DNA of 64,000 nt, taken from positions 13,033,433 through 13,097,432 of the forward strand of contig NC_135120.1 in the NCBI RefSeq assembly GCF_050908995.1, written 5' to 3'. This DNA comes from Andrena cerasifolii (lineage: Eukaryota > Arthropoda > Insecta > Hymenoptera > Andrenidae). The notes under the pieces are model-generated. The model was not told the origin of the DNA, did no database searches, and saw nothing but the letters and a program-made list of their open reading frames with translations. Position numbers and translations under genes: made by a program. The number at the start of each line of letters is the position of its first letter. Position 1 is the first letter of the stretch. Positions 11,700 through 23,400 of this stretch are shown here, piece after piece.

Positions 11700-13534
11700 C
11701 AGTGGTTCGAAATCGCCAAAACGCGAACTAAACTCAAATTTTCAACCTCGTCAAAAATCATATATGAAATTGTAGTCATATATTCTTATATCTATGGACT
11801 ATATTTTGCTATAAAAACGAATTGCTATAGGCCACCCAGAATTTTTTAAGAAAGCTTTGAAGATGCATGTTTTAGGACGGTCGTACTTTGCGCTGAAATT
11901 GCTACACTTTGCCTCATCATATTTCTGTATGGATAACAATAGAGATAAACCTATCTACATAGTGCTGAAGAATATTCTTTCAGCTATAAGAATATGTACA
12001 TTTAACGGTACATGCACATTTTATTCTTTTGAAAAATACTGTTTCGTGAAGGCCTGTTTTTGCTCGGTCTTTTTTGTTCAATGACGCTTACAAAACGGAG
12101 GTCACGCGAGGTCACGGCAAATGTTGCATGAATGTATTCGTTAGAACCTATGTAAGATTGCTGCATAAAAATTTTTTGCTTTTACTTGCCAATTTGGGAG
12201 CTATAACAGTAAATGTGCAACCTATTCATCAAGATCTATTAAGGGGTGGTTTCGGTCTAGAGCCCAAAAAATAGGTGATCTTTAGGAATTAATTAAAGGA
12301 AAACTACTATATATAATTTAATCGAACGTTTTGCATTGTATTAAGGATGTCTTAAATTATAGAAATATATTTTTTGTTTTATAATTAATCATTACAGACG
12401 CCACTTGGGAGTCGTTAAAGTCAAGGCGTCAAAAAATTGATGCAAATCGGTGGGACCTGTATCCCCAAAAGTTATTATCCGATTCGACTGAAACTTTTTT
12501 TATTTTGAAGAATATACTTCTGGCTAGGAGGGATACCAGAAAAAATGCAGAAATAACATTTTTTAAGAAAATAACGACACTTGAAGTTTGAAATCACTTT
12601 CCCCCTATATTTTTCGTTCTTTCAACGCCTTTGAAAATTATAAATTTTCAATTTTTGTATTTTTTTCTGGTTTCCCTCCTAGCCAGAAGTATATTCTTCA
12701 AAGTAAAAAAAGTTTCAGTCGAATCGGATAACTTTTGGAGATACAGGTCCCCCCGTTTTGAGAACACTGTTTCGAGAAAAACGCGTTTAATTCCTGAAAG
12801 GTTGAACATTCGAAAAATGAAATTAAAAAAAATCGACTATTAGACCGGAACCTCCCCTTAAGGCCATGTAGTATGGAGATCTTGAGTAAGTGCCTGTAGC
12901 GTCTATAACTTAAAATGGCAGGTATAATTAGGAAATATTTCGCGTATGATACTCATAATATGTAAGTAAAAAATATTTTTTAATGCAATATAATCTATAA
13001 AATTATTTTTGAATCTGTGAGGTCACTCACGAAGTTACAACGGTATGTATCTACATTTCAAAATCAAACATTCTTATTGCTGTAAACGATCTCCAAAAAC
13101 AATTTGTACATAATCTTTGATATTTAAACAATGCTTCAATGACATTCAGATGGCGAACGTGGATCACTCGAGATCCCGGTTAGAGATGACCCAGCTGATG
13201 TAATGCAGTTTATAATTACTTTGTTAGTATTAAAAATGCACGAATAATATTTGAACGATCAATCATTTTTACATATCACTTTAAGAGCCCCAAAGATAAG
13301 ATCATTATTGTACACATCTGTACACTTACAATAACAAACTTTACTTAATGGTATTTGAAGAACATGACTATTTCGAAAGAAATTATAATCCAAAATGGAC
13401 TTTTTACATCAAAATCTTTATCAGAATCTGAATCTACGAGTGAAAAAAATCTAAAACCGTTCTTTTTATAACGAAAAGCGTAGAAATAAAAGTGCTATTA
13501 ATTTAGTTCGCGTTTTGGCGATTTCGGACCACTG
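11700..13534. mobile_element. hAT-like element with 36-bp terminal inverted repeats
   Basis: The left end (11697-11732) begins GCACAGTGGTTCGAAATCGC. The reverse complement of 13502-13537 is the same over 36 bases with one difference (T to C at the eleventh base). The CAGTGG start fits hAT-type ends. Flanking 8-mers TGCTTGCA and TGCGTTCT agree at only five of eight positions, so a target duplication is doubtful. The 1.8-kb interior is AT-rich and has no transposase frame, so the copy is non-autonomous or decayed. A TTAA element at 12239-12861 lies inside it and is younger. Confidence 0.75.
12239..12861. mobile_element. TTAA-flanked foldback MITE, copy A
   Basis: Both ends carry TTAA, the piggyBac-type target. 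The left end reads TTAAGGGGTGGTTTCGGTCT and the reverse complement of the right end reads TTAAGGGGAGGTTCCGGTCT. A long internal inverted repeat (about 12445-12545 against 12655-12765) shares words such as CTAGCCAGAAGTATATTC and GTTTCAGTCGAATCGGATAA. No coding capacity. A relative lies in the opposite orientation at 45522-46248. The element is nested in the hAT-like element 11700-13534. Confidence 0.8.
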
Positions 13535-16500
13535 TGCGTTCTCGCGTATCCGTACACAAAAGAAAACGAGGAACGTTCCCCTTCGATCGCGCGTGTACGG
13601 TTGTTCACGCGTCAATGTTGCCCGCCTAACATATGGCCGAGACCGATCGTCGGCGTTTTAACTCTCCAGTCTCCACCAGCGCAGCCGGATTCGCGAATTT
13701 TGTCACCGCAAGAAATCAAGAATGCTAAAAGCGCCAGCCATTCGAAAGGATGCTGGTTCGTCGCTCTCGCGCGAACCAAACGGTTCCCTATTATTGCTGC
13801 AATCCAGCTGTAGAAATGCAGTTTGTGGCCACACAAGGTTCGCGGAGGAGGCGAATCTAGGAAGGCTCGTACGGCGGTCGGCGAGTACGTAGGGCGAATT
13901 AATTGCGTGGAAAGGAAGTACCCTATACTAATGACATACGATGTACTCGAGGATGAAAACGTATCGCGGAGGAAGGGTGATCGAAAGCACCTACGCGGGG
14001 GGATGGCAAAGAAAGGTACTGCCACGAGGGTGGCGGGAGTCCCCCGGGGAGATCTATTGTCCGGAATACCCTGATTAAAAACCCATTCCCTGGTTACGCG
14101 CTTTAGAAAGTCCTTGGAACCTGAAATTTGAGAGCACCGCGCGACGTGGTGCGTAATGCGTATCAGCGATCGGTTTACGATGAATCTACAAGGAGCCAAA
14201 GAAGCGCCGCGCGCGTGCATCGCGGAGTTGCGCGTCCTTGCCGTTCGAACGTGTGAGTTGGCTCCGGTGCCTACTTAGCTACAGAGGTTGAGTTTGCTGG
14301 ATACCTACGTAGTTGCCGGCGTTAAAAGCCACTCGACGACGTAATTAGCAAGAGCGCCGATAACGGGGCTACAGCACCCTCCTATCCCGCTGCCTCCCCG
14401 AGCGGAGAGGGCGAACGACTGTTTTTCTGGTCCATGAATCTTTTAACCGAGCACGGTTGGTTGATGGTTCGCCGAGGGAAGCCCCTCGCGTGGAAAACGG
14501 TAAGCGGATACAGTTGTTTGTCATCTACCTGTTCACCTGTACGTTTTCTCGAGCACGTGAGTCGGCGTCGACAAAGGGGATGCCGTGCCGCGCCGTCGAG
14601 AGAAACCGGCCCACCGGCCCACCACCCCAGCCGAGCAACACCCCACTACGCGGCCGAACGATCGAACGAGTTAAGCCGAACGAGGGTTCGTTCGGACGGC
14701 TGTACCACCGTGTAAATCGGCAAATCGCCGTGTCAGAAGTCACGTTAGGGAGTAGGTACTTAGGTGAAGGTAAGCTACCTATAGGTATCTTTTCGAAATG
14801 CTCGAGAGGCAAGGGCCATCGGCGTATAAGTATGTACCTACATAGGTACAGGGCGATACATCGAGTCAGACTCGATAATCATCGGAGAGACTGACGGTCA
14901 GCAATTCGGGCGGGGGCCTATTCACGCGGCGTTACGCGGCCTTTCACGGATATCGGGTTGCCCATTAGCGACTAGAGAGCCTGTCCAGTAATTACGGCTT
15001 AATTAATCCTCCGAGGCTCTTCTCTCCGAGTCGACTGATTAACGTGCACCACTCTCAAAGGAAGAGCCGGCAATACGATGACCTTCCACGCCGAAAATCC
15101 GCTACCGTGACCCACGCTCGCTTCTCCATTCCCTGCTGCCTTCCTCCTCTCGTACTCGTGCTCGCGTTCGTGGTCGTAGCTGTCACACCACGAACACTCC
15201 CTCGTCCTTCGCCCATGCTCTTCTTATCGTTGCCAAAAACATGCCACATTTTCCGTTTGTCACGCTCGGTAGCAGGAAAGCGGGCAACGCTCGTCTTTGC
15301 GCTATTGCGACAACAGCTCGAGGTGAAATCGCCGAAAAATGCGAAGGACACAGTCGGCCGTTAATGTAGTAAACGAGGATGCCAGAGCAAGGGGATGCGA
15401 AGCGGGACAGTCGGGAAGGAGGAGAAAAAAAAGGGAAACAAAGGATCCCCCCGAGTCGTTGGAGCGGACAAGAATACGAGGACGGTGACGTCGCGACGCG
15501 CGGCCGGCATCGAGGACAACCAAGACGAGATCCTGAAAGGTAATTACTTCGTGTTAGGTGCAAACAATAGGCAACGTACCCTTTGCTCCGCGTGAGAAAC
15601 AAAAACCGCCCGTTAACTCGAATGCCGGCTCGTTTCGTATACCTGTTCCCCGGGAACGGATCAAGCAGGGAGCAGTCGGATTACCGACTACCGACCACCT
15701 TTAACGTCTTACCCAATGAATTATATAAGCATTAATCAACCGCGTGCCCGGTCAGCTAGCCAAAATTCCTCCTAGTAACCGTGACAACTGCGCGGGATTT
15801 CAAACGATCACCGTGTAACGGGTGTTCGACCGTTTTGTCGACCCCTCGATTCCAGGCGGGAAGTCGAGCGAATCGCTGGTCAGCTTTCACGGTTTTGGCA
15901 GTTTTGAGAATTCCGATCGAACGGTACCTACAGAAGGAGCGCGCGGGTCAGCTTTCCGCCACTTGTTCCCCGAGGACGAAGGCGAGACGAGACGTCGCGT
16001 CGTTAAATATTCACGGACCATCGGCGGTTTCCCACCTCGCGAGGATTTTCTCCCCGGTGAATGGGAACGGTGGAAACGGTTGCATACTAACCACCCACAC
16101 GTTAATCGTCAATCCTGTTAGTAGCGCCGGCAGGGCGCCCTCCCGCGGTAAAGGATCATCCCTTAATCTGTTCATTCGCATCCCTGCGGCTCTCTCCCGC
16201 CCAACCGCGCGGAGAGGGACGGCCTACTACGACCGAGTGATTTCGAAACTCGCACCCCGTGCCAAAACTCCCCCACCTGCTGCCTCCACCTCGCCACCTC
16301 GCCATTTCGTCCCACGTCTCCAGCATCCATCGAGCCACGAACCGCGTGCCCTGCCACCTCCGCACCCCCTCGCGCTTCTTTTCGTCTAATTGTAAGTTAT
16401 CGCACGCTTGGCATTTCTGCTCTTCTCTCGTCTAGCCACCGTCTGCGCTCGATGCGCGAGAACCTGCAGGATTATTTACGCTTACGGGATCCCACTCGCA

Positions 16501-16572
16501 ACGAATCTCCTCGTTCAGGACATCCACTCGCTAACGAAATCCCACTAATCGGTGCAACCAAGGGTACCTAGG
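13535..16572. other. Intergenic, GC-rich
   Basis: No gene was recognised. Frames of about 200 codons at 13612-14220 (minus) and 15781-16389 (plus) show no domain or family resemblance and look like chance frames in GC-rich DNA. TAGGTA/TACCTA words are dense at 14753-14850. Confidence 0.55.
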
Positions 16573-16573
16573 T

Positions 16574-17372
16574 AGTGTTCCTGATTTCTCCATATTTTTT
16601 TGTTTCTCGAGAAATCAAAAATTGAGATCATATTGTATGCTCGAGAATTCTCGAGAAATTGACAAAAATATTGCAAAGATTATATTTCTGGAATAATGTT
16701 GTAATATTTATCAAAACACACAAGAAAACTTTAACGAAATGATTATTCCTGTCTAATTTATACAACACTTGTGTAAATGAAACAATAGATATTAAATATA
16801 ATTGGTAAATTTATTTATTTAATAAAAAATTTGTACAAAGCGAAACATTAGTTTTGGGTTTTAAAATTTATTTTTTAATAGCACAATGCGTCTAATGTAG
16901 CGTCAGCGAATCTATTTCTTTTTTGTGGCAAAATCTGTTACTGTTATATTTTCACGTTTTATATATATAGCTATCTTGGCTGTTAAATGAAAAAATGCGT
17001 CTTTTGACCCTTTTGGAGGAAATTCTGGATCGTGCAAAAATTTTATACGGGATACAATACTCCTCTTTTCAATATCTCTCTTCTTTAATAGCCACAAGAA
17101 ACTCATTAGGTACTTAATTCAGTGTACAATTTTTCTAAATTTTTAAATAAGAATTTAAGAGCACCTTCAGCAGTTAATAATATCGAATCTTCTGTACTGT
17201 GATTTTCTATTGCGCGTGTTTATACGTTCGCGATTAACTAGTAATACATTCATTTACGAAAATAAATGAGATTTATAATATTTTCCCCAGACTTAAGTTT
17301 CTCGAGAAATTATAGTATTTCTCGAGAAACAAGAAATAAGCAATTATAAAATTTCTCGAGAAGGAACACTAT
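16574..17372. mobile_element. hAT-like MITE with subterminal TTTCTCGAGAAA palindromes
   Basis: The ends AGTGTTCCT (16574) and AGGAACACT (17362-17370) are perfect inverted repeats. The direct repeat ACCTAGGT lies at 16566-16573 and, two bases beyond the right terminus, at 17373-17380, consistent with an 8-bp hAT duplication. Palindromes built on TTTCTCGAGAAA occur at 16603, 17298, 17318 and (partly) 17352, and CTCGAGAATTCTCGAG at 16640-16655. Repeated subterminal palindromes are typical transposase-binding sites. The interior is AT-rich and non-coding. Confidence 0.75.
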
Positions 17373-17380
17373 ACCTAGGT

Positions 17381-18271
17381 ACCTTCGAGATGGAAAATGC
17401 AAAGCACGAAAGTGGGCACGCGAGTGATCTGGTCCCGCGGGATCCCTCGACCTCCGACCCGGAGCTAGAGATCCGACGGAAATAAAGGGCGAAAGGTGAT
17501 ACCTTAATAAACACGTCTCACAACATCGACCAACTCCCAAAGCCGCACGAGCCAGCGTGCCAGGCCGACGAAGAATAGCCAGGAACGGTGGATGCAGCTA
17601 GAAAGACAGGTAGATCTTTCTTCTTTCGTCTTCATGGCCCCTCTTTCGTACCACTCTCGTCCTTCTCTAGATTCTTCTCCCCGCTACTTTCGGTTCTCGC
17701 GCGTCGCGTCGCGTCGCGTCGGGTAACGCGGCACACAATGGATAAATGAGATTTTTTGCGAGCGATTGAGATCCAAGAGCGGCGAGGGTAGCGGAGAGGT
17801 GGATGAAGGAGCGAGTTGGGCGCGCCGAGGGAGCACAGCAACGGGGCATCATTGTCTCCCTCGGGAAGGACAGAGAGTGTACCGATGATAGGGTGCATCC
17901 CCCGAGACCGAGGGCTCGAAGAAAGGGTTGACAGAGGAGGCTTTTAATACTTGCGGTATCGTCCCGCTATTGTCGATAAAACGCATCGACTGGATTACCA
18001 TAAATACGCTGCGCTCTGCGACGCGCTACATCCTCACTATATCTATAGTTTCCGCGCGTAGGTATCGTAGGAATGTAGGAAAAAAGATGCCCAGCGCGCG
18101 CCGATCGAAATTATAACAAGTATGTATCTACTGCCACTCAGCCTCACCAGTTTCTTCAGTTTCTTTCACTCGAGCACGTACGAATGGTGTGACTCTCAAA
18201 CCCCCTATTATTGTCGCGCATTCATTCCTGTGCGTTTGATGGGTACCTGACGGTCGAGAGTATAGGTACAC
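17381..18271. other. Intergenic
   Basis: No gene was recognised. A TCGCG tandem (about four units) lies at 17702-17722. Confidence 0.6.
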
Positions 18272-19423
18272 TAGGGTGGACCTTAGCTACTCTTGGTGAA
18301 AATATTTTTGCCGCCCCCTAAAATTGTTCCATTAGCTAAAACAATTTCCGTAAAATGGCGTAAAAGATGAAGTTGATCGGGTAAGAGGGAGACGCGGCGC
18401 ATCCGCGTTGAAGAATTAGCTGGCCACACACTGGGAGGTTTCCCCGCGGTCTTCATCCGTCGCGTTTCAAGTCTGCGGACTTAACTGCATGTTAGTGATG
18501 CATGTCTATGATCGATTTATACCGTTCTCGTGACAAACTTCAACAGCGTGGCAAAACAGTTGTTCAACATTAACGTGCAGTTTTTGTCTGCAGATAAAAA
18601 CCGACAGGTCGAAATTGGAAAAACTGAAAAAACTTACTATTACAATATTACATTATAGTAATGTCATCTAAAGATATTGATACAATCGCCCCCGACCAGG
18701 TTTTTGAACTTAAATTATAAATTTTTATTAACGAGACACTTAAAAGTGATAAGTAACGATCAGTGTTACTTTAAAAATGGCCAGATTAAATATGAAAAAA
18801 TAGAGAAAACACGTACTTGCAAAGGGAGTATTTATATTACAATTTTAAATCAGTAAGGAAAAGTTACTTTAGGGTATCGAAAATTTATTTTCTTCACTAT
18901 GCGTGTCTATTGTGTATCTATACTGCTAGGATATGGATGTGTGTATTCCAAATGTCATTCTCCTTCTAAATTACGCATTTTATTATTACGTTTAAACATA
19001 TTTCGTTTTGTCGTTCGAGTCTGCATGACAACTGAGAAAACTTTCAGCAAAACGAAAGTCCACAGTTTCGATCAAATCCACGGATAAACCAGCGGTTTTC
19101 ATCCATTAACACGCAGTTTTATCTGTGACCGATTTATCCAACGTGATTTCTCTGTGAACTTTCGCGAGGAGACCTGCCGGTGTGTGGCCATTCTTATAGT
19201 CCTGAAACTATAAAATATTTCATTGAAATTTTCAGAAACGCGTCACTCTTTATTGCGCCCAGCGCGCAGTTACTTGTATTTCAAAACTTGCCATGCGATG
19301 CGCCACGTCTTCCCGACGTTCAATCGATTTCAAATTTTGCAGAAATTAATTTTTCCACGAAATGGAAAGAAATTAGGGGGCGACGTGTAAAAATTTTATG
19401 GTCGAAAAATAAGCTCTACCCTA
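18272..19423. mobile_element. TAGGGTGG-family element, copy A, with an inner insertion
   Basis: The left end reads TAGGGTGGACCTTAG. The reverse complement of the right end reads TAGGGTAGAGCTTAT. Terminal blocks of about 130 and 230 bp match copy B at 62804-63941 closely, including ATTAGGGGGCG near the right end. The TA at each tip suggests Tc1/mariner-type insertion. Between 18421 and 19190 the two copies differ, because copy A holds a separate inverted-repeat element. No coding capacity. Confidence 0.75.
18421..19190. mobile_element. Nested element with 23-bp inverted repeats
   Basis: 18421-18443 begins TGGCCACACACTGGGAGGT. The reverse complement of 19168-19190 matches it at 20 of 23 positions. 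The block is absent from the related copy at 62804-63941, consistent with a later insertion. No clear target duplication was seen and no protein is encoded. Confidence 0.6.
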
Positions 19424-22400
19424 AGGTACGCGTACCTAAGTAGGTACTTACCTATGTATTTGAGCCTCGAAGACGCTCGCATGCCGAGGAGTTCTGAAAC
19501 TTTACCGTTATAAATGCGAGTTGTTCGCTCGGCGGTTTCGTGTTAGCAAATTGGCGAGCTGCCGACACCGTCGTGGAGCACGCCGACAGGAAGCAACTAC
19601 GACGAGCACGAAAACGGTGCAAGGTTTCGACACTGGAGCGCGCGAGACTGGCGGACACGCCTAATTAGGGGAAGCCAAGCCCTCGCGTCATAGCGGGATA
19701 ATTAATTGAAACGTGGATTAATGCCAGAGAATTAATCTCCCCTTCTCCGCGTCTTTCTCCCTCTCCTGCTCCTCATCCACCTCCTGAACGCCGCACCGCG
19801 CCGCTTTCACACCTACTTACCCTTCTCCAGGTCTCCTAACGTGCAACTCAAGTACCATTCGATGTCGAAGATGATTACGTCTATCGATTGCATCGAAAAC
19901 CGCGGGACTTGCGCGTTCCATTAAAAGGATTACGCTCGTCTGGTATCGCGATCATTTTACAAATTACACGCTGCTTACTTGCTGCAAAAGCGCACCGTCG
20001 TATCTGGGTGGATGCTGCTGGCCCGAGAAGCGAATAACTTGACCCCGAAGGCTTCTCGTCGAATATCGGCTCGCGTCTAACCGCGGCGAGCGCTTCTCTC
20101 GAACCAAGTGCCGCGCCGGTGTGGAGCGGTGCGGTAACGAGGACCACGAATGCGATCCTTGACACCGTACCATCGCTGCTATCAATGATGCTTAGCAACG
20201 CGGAAGCCATTAGCCATATGGCATACGCCGGCCGTGCCACGCTGCATCGCATCCTCCACTCCTGTTCGTCCGTCAGTGGTCGTCCAGTAAGCCTGCTGCG
20301 AACGATACCGTGCATCGTGCAGCAGCGATACGATACCAGTAGAGTACGTAGATTTCGTAGAGCAATTCGTTGGAGGAAAAGTAACGAGGGTTCCCGCGTC
20401 TAAATACGCGACACGTCACCCATGGGTCAGTTCCGATTCTTGGACGATGCTGCGGCCGCGTTTAGCAATTGGTTGGGCATACATCTATAGGTATCGGCAC
20501 GCACACGTTTATACGTATCCCACAGACTAAGCACTGACAGGCCAGCGTATGCGTACACGCGTGCATACGTTAATCCTCCACAATGGGATCCTCCACAATG
20601 GCCTTTGTCCGCGTGCCCGCGGAAAGAAATGAAAAACGAAGCTCTCTTCTCCCCTTTGCCCCCTTGCCCCTGTCTTCCACCCTCCTCCGTCTTCCTTCCT
20701 CCGTCCGGCCATCTCGCCATGGGTTAGGTTCACTGCTTCGCGCTCGTTTCTTCCTTTTCTTCCCCCGAATCTGCTGCTTACTTACTCACAATTAGTTTCT
20801 TCGAGCAACGAGTCGAAATCCAACTCGATATGTAAGTAGATATGTAGTTAGTTGGAGAGGAGGGAGATGAAAGATTTCGAGCATCAGCCAAGTCGCGGAA
20901 TATTCTCGTGTCTGGGAAGACCGTTTTCCGGGGCCGGGCCGGTCCGAAGAGCCCAGTGCCGGCCGTCAAACTATCGAGTGGAAAATTGGAAGGGAGCGTG
21001 GTTGAACTCGCCTCGCCTGGGCTCGACCGCGGCAAAAACTCTGCTGGGTCTCGTTTAGTTTCCGCAATGTCACGCACCGAAATTCGTTGGAAAAAAGTTG
21101 GCTTTCTGGGGGCTTCTTACCCCGAGTTGTCCTGGGACGCACGGACGTCCGAGGCGAGGGTGCCCATTCCACCGCTCTCCTACAGGACGATTCGACTCGG
21201 TCTAATTACTAGCGACCCTCGACCTGAACGCTGGACGATCGATCGAACCACTTTACCGATTCCGTCTGCCCCGACGCATCGCGCGACTAGCCGTGCCGCG
21301 CTGTTAGCAGCTAAATCCGGTTAATGATTTACACGCTAATGACCATCAGAGTTCGGCGAGAAGATTGCGACACAGAAGCTTGCGGTGGTCCGGTACGTTG
21401 GAACGTTGGAACGTCGTGTATTCCGTTACGTAACGCGGGACCACGCGAGGCGACGTGTTTCCTTCTTTTTCCCCACATGGTCCCGTTGCACGGCTCTGCA
21501 GACTGACGATTTCGCGCGCGGTCGCCCGCTCTCGGATATCGCCGGTGCATCCGCATCCCCGAACATCTTCTTCGAGGTGTACACGTCGAACCGAACAACG
21601 TTGCCTCCGCGGAGCAACGGCTGCACGGCTGGACGATCATATTAGCCAGTAACGGTGCCTAATTCGCCGCAAAGCCGCTAATCCGGCAGAATTAATCCGG
21701 CTCGGTCGGTTGCTTTCCATCAATGTGTCGTCGTTCACGAAACGCCGGGAGAGCGGCGGAACACGAGCAGGTTCGGCCCTTCATTCTCCGCGGCGCGGCG
21801 GCCCCTGATTCCCGACCAACCCCTCTAACCTCACCCCTCCTCGTACACTCTCTCTCCCACCCCCGGCCATGGCATACTATTTCGTTTCACTCGCCCTTTC
21901 AGCCCTCGTTCTCTCTTTCCCGTCCCGCCGTGGCTCGTCACCATCGAAGTTTCCTCCACGGTTGCACGGCTCCACGGCTCGACGACTCGGCTCGGCTCGT
22001 TTACAGTGGGGCGTCAAGTTCGGCTTGCGAGCGTTGCCGGAGCTCGGTCGGTCGCCTCTCGACAAGGATGCGAGCCACTCGAAACGTAGCGTATTCTGCG
22101 CGACGGATACCGCGCGATCTGACATAATGCCCGCCCTCACCCTTCGACGCAACCTCAAACCCCCACGAAACCCTCGCCGCACACCGAGTGCGCGCTCGCG
22201 TTGGTTGCTACGGCGATGAGAGACACCGTCCACGAAAACCATTCGCTTCCATTCTCCAGCGATCGGCTCTCGTTCGAAATCTCCTGCCGTGCACGCAACT
22301 GCATTATTAAAAGCCGAACGAGTACTTTGTAACGAGTTACCCCAACCACCCACCTCCTTTCCCTACGTCCCTCAATCACGAATCAGATTCCCGTCGCGCC

Positions 22401-22632
22401 TCGACGATCGCGGCGACGCTGCACGATAGCACGAGACCTATTTATACTACCTACCTACCTACACGCGAGCAGGAGAATGCGCAGGACGCACACGCGGCCA
22501 CCAATTTACTATTCGGTAGAATTTCCCCAACCACGGCGATCGGCTGCTCGCTTACCCGTTCCGTCGCATTCCGAAAATCCAATCGCTTACGATAACACGC
22601 AAACTTGGTCGCACAATGAAATATCAAACATG
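19424..22632. other. Intergenic, GC-rich
   Basis: No gene or element was recognised. Several 60-150-codon frames overlap on both strands without any family resemblance. TACCTA-type words cluster at 19430-19455 and 22446-22462. Confidence 0.55.
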
Positions 22633-22640
22633 CTGTATTG

Positions 22641-22718
<78 letters not shown>

Positions 22719-23400
22719 TATTATTATTAACGGGTATAACCCTTTAAATACAATTATTACAAACATAAGAAGAAATAAGAAAAACTTACTAGTAAGTTAC
22801 AAGTCGTCGCACTTAACGTTGATTACGCTTACAAAAATATATATATAAAGTGTACAAAGTAGTGTCATCCCTAACCGCCTTCAAGATACCTAAACACTGA
22901 TGTTCTGAAGGATGCCAGGGATCCAGAGAAAAGGTCAAGAGAGTGAGAGTCGCTATTAAATTTGTCGAAGCAATTACAACTCCGAGTAACTCGATCCAGA
23001 TGACCAATATTGGTCCTGTACCGTCCTTGCGTAGAATAGAGGGCTCTGACGAAGAGCCCTCCCTGCGACATAAAAATTCACGCTTCCTAGCAGGCTCGGA
23101 CACTTTATGTGGCCATTAATTAAATTGTACAGGAATACATGATCGCTGGTTGTCCTGCGAACTTCCAGTGTCGTCGTGTTCAACTGAGTTGCTATATCGA
23201 TATAGTCGTGAGACAAAAAACTCAGAGGCTTCCCTAACTGGTAAGACGCGAACCGCAAAAAAAGTATGCTGAACTTTTTCAACCATATACTTCAGGCTAA
23301 CAGTGCTCGGGGACCATATATGCGACGCACATACTCTAGCTGAGCTCTAACTAAAGAAAAGTACAGGATTTTCAACGTTAACGGGTTCCTGAAGTGTTGA
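22633..23400 (-). mobile_element. 5'-truncated non-LTR retrotransposon with (TAA)n tail, copy 1
   Basis: Read on the minus strand, about 23390-22840 encodes the C-terminal part of a LINE-type reverse transcriptase protein. It includes a LVRAQLEYV stretch, which matches the thumb-like LVRPHLEYA of copy 2, and the tail RRTTSDHVFLYNLINGHI followed by CPSLLGSVNF. Stops and frame changes show it is dead. Just before the tail is the 3' hairpin CGGGTATAACCC (plus strand, 22731-22742), then a (TAA)n tail at 22640-22727, which on the plus strand looks like a TTA microsatellite. The 5' end is lost, as usual for incomplete reverse transcription. Confidence 0.8.
22640..22727. repeat. (TTA)n microsatellite = retrotransposon 3' tail
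   Basis: About 29 ATT/TTA units with rare interruptions. Position and strand show it is the 3' (TAA)n tail of the minus-strand retrotransposon fragment at 22731-23400, probably expanded by slippage. Confidence 0.9.

Noticed and set aside
13612..14220. 202-codon minus-strand frame
   Set aside because: No domain, motif or codon pattern supports it; GC-rich DNA gives such frames by chance.
15781..16389. 202-codon plus-strand frame
   Set aside because: No recognisable domain, and other frames overlap it on both strands.
22640..22727. (TTA)n as an independent microsatellite or CRISPR-like array
   Set aside because: It is the 3' tail of the adjoining minus-strand retrotransposon.
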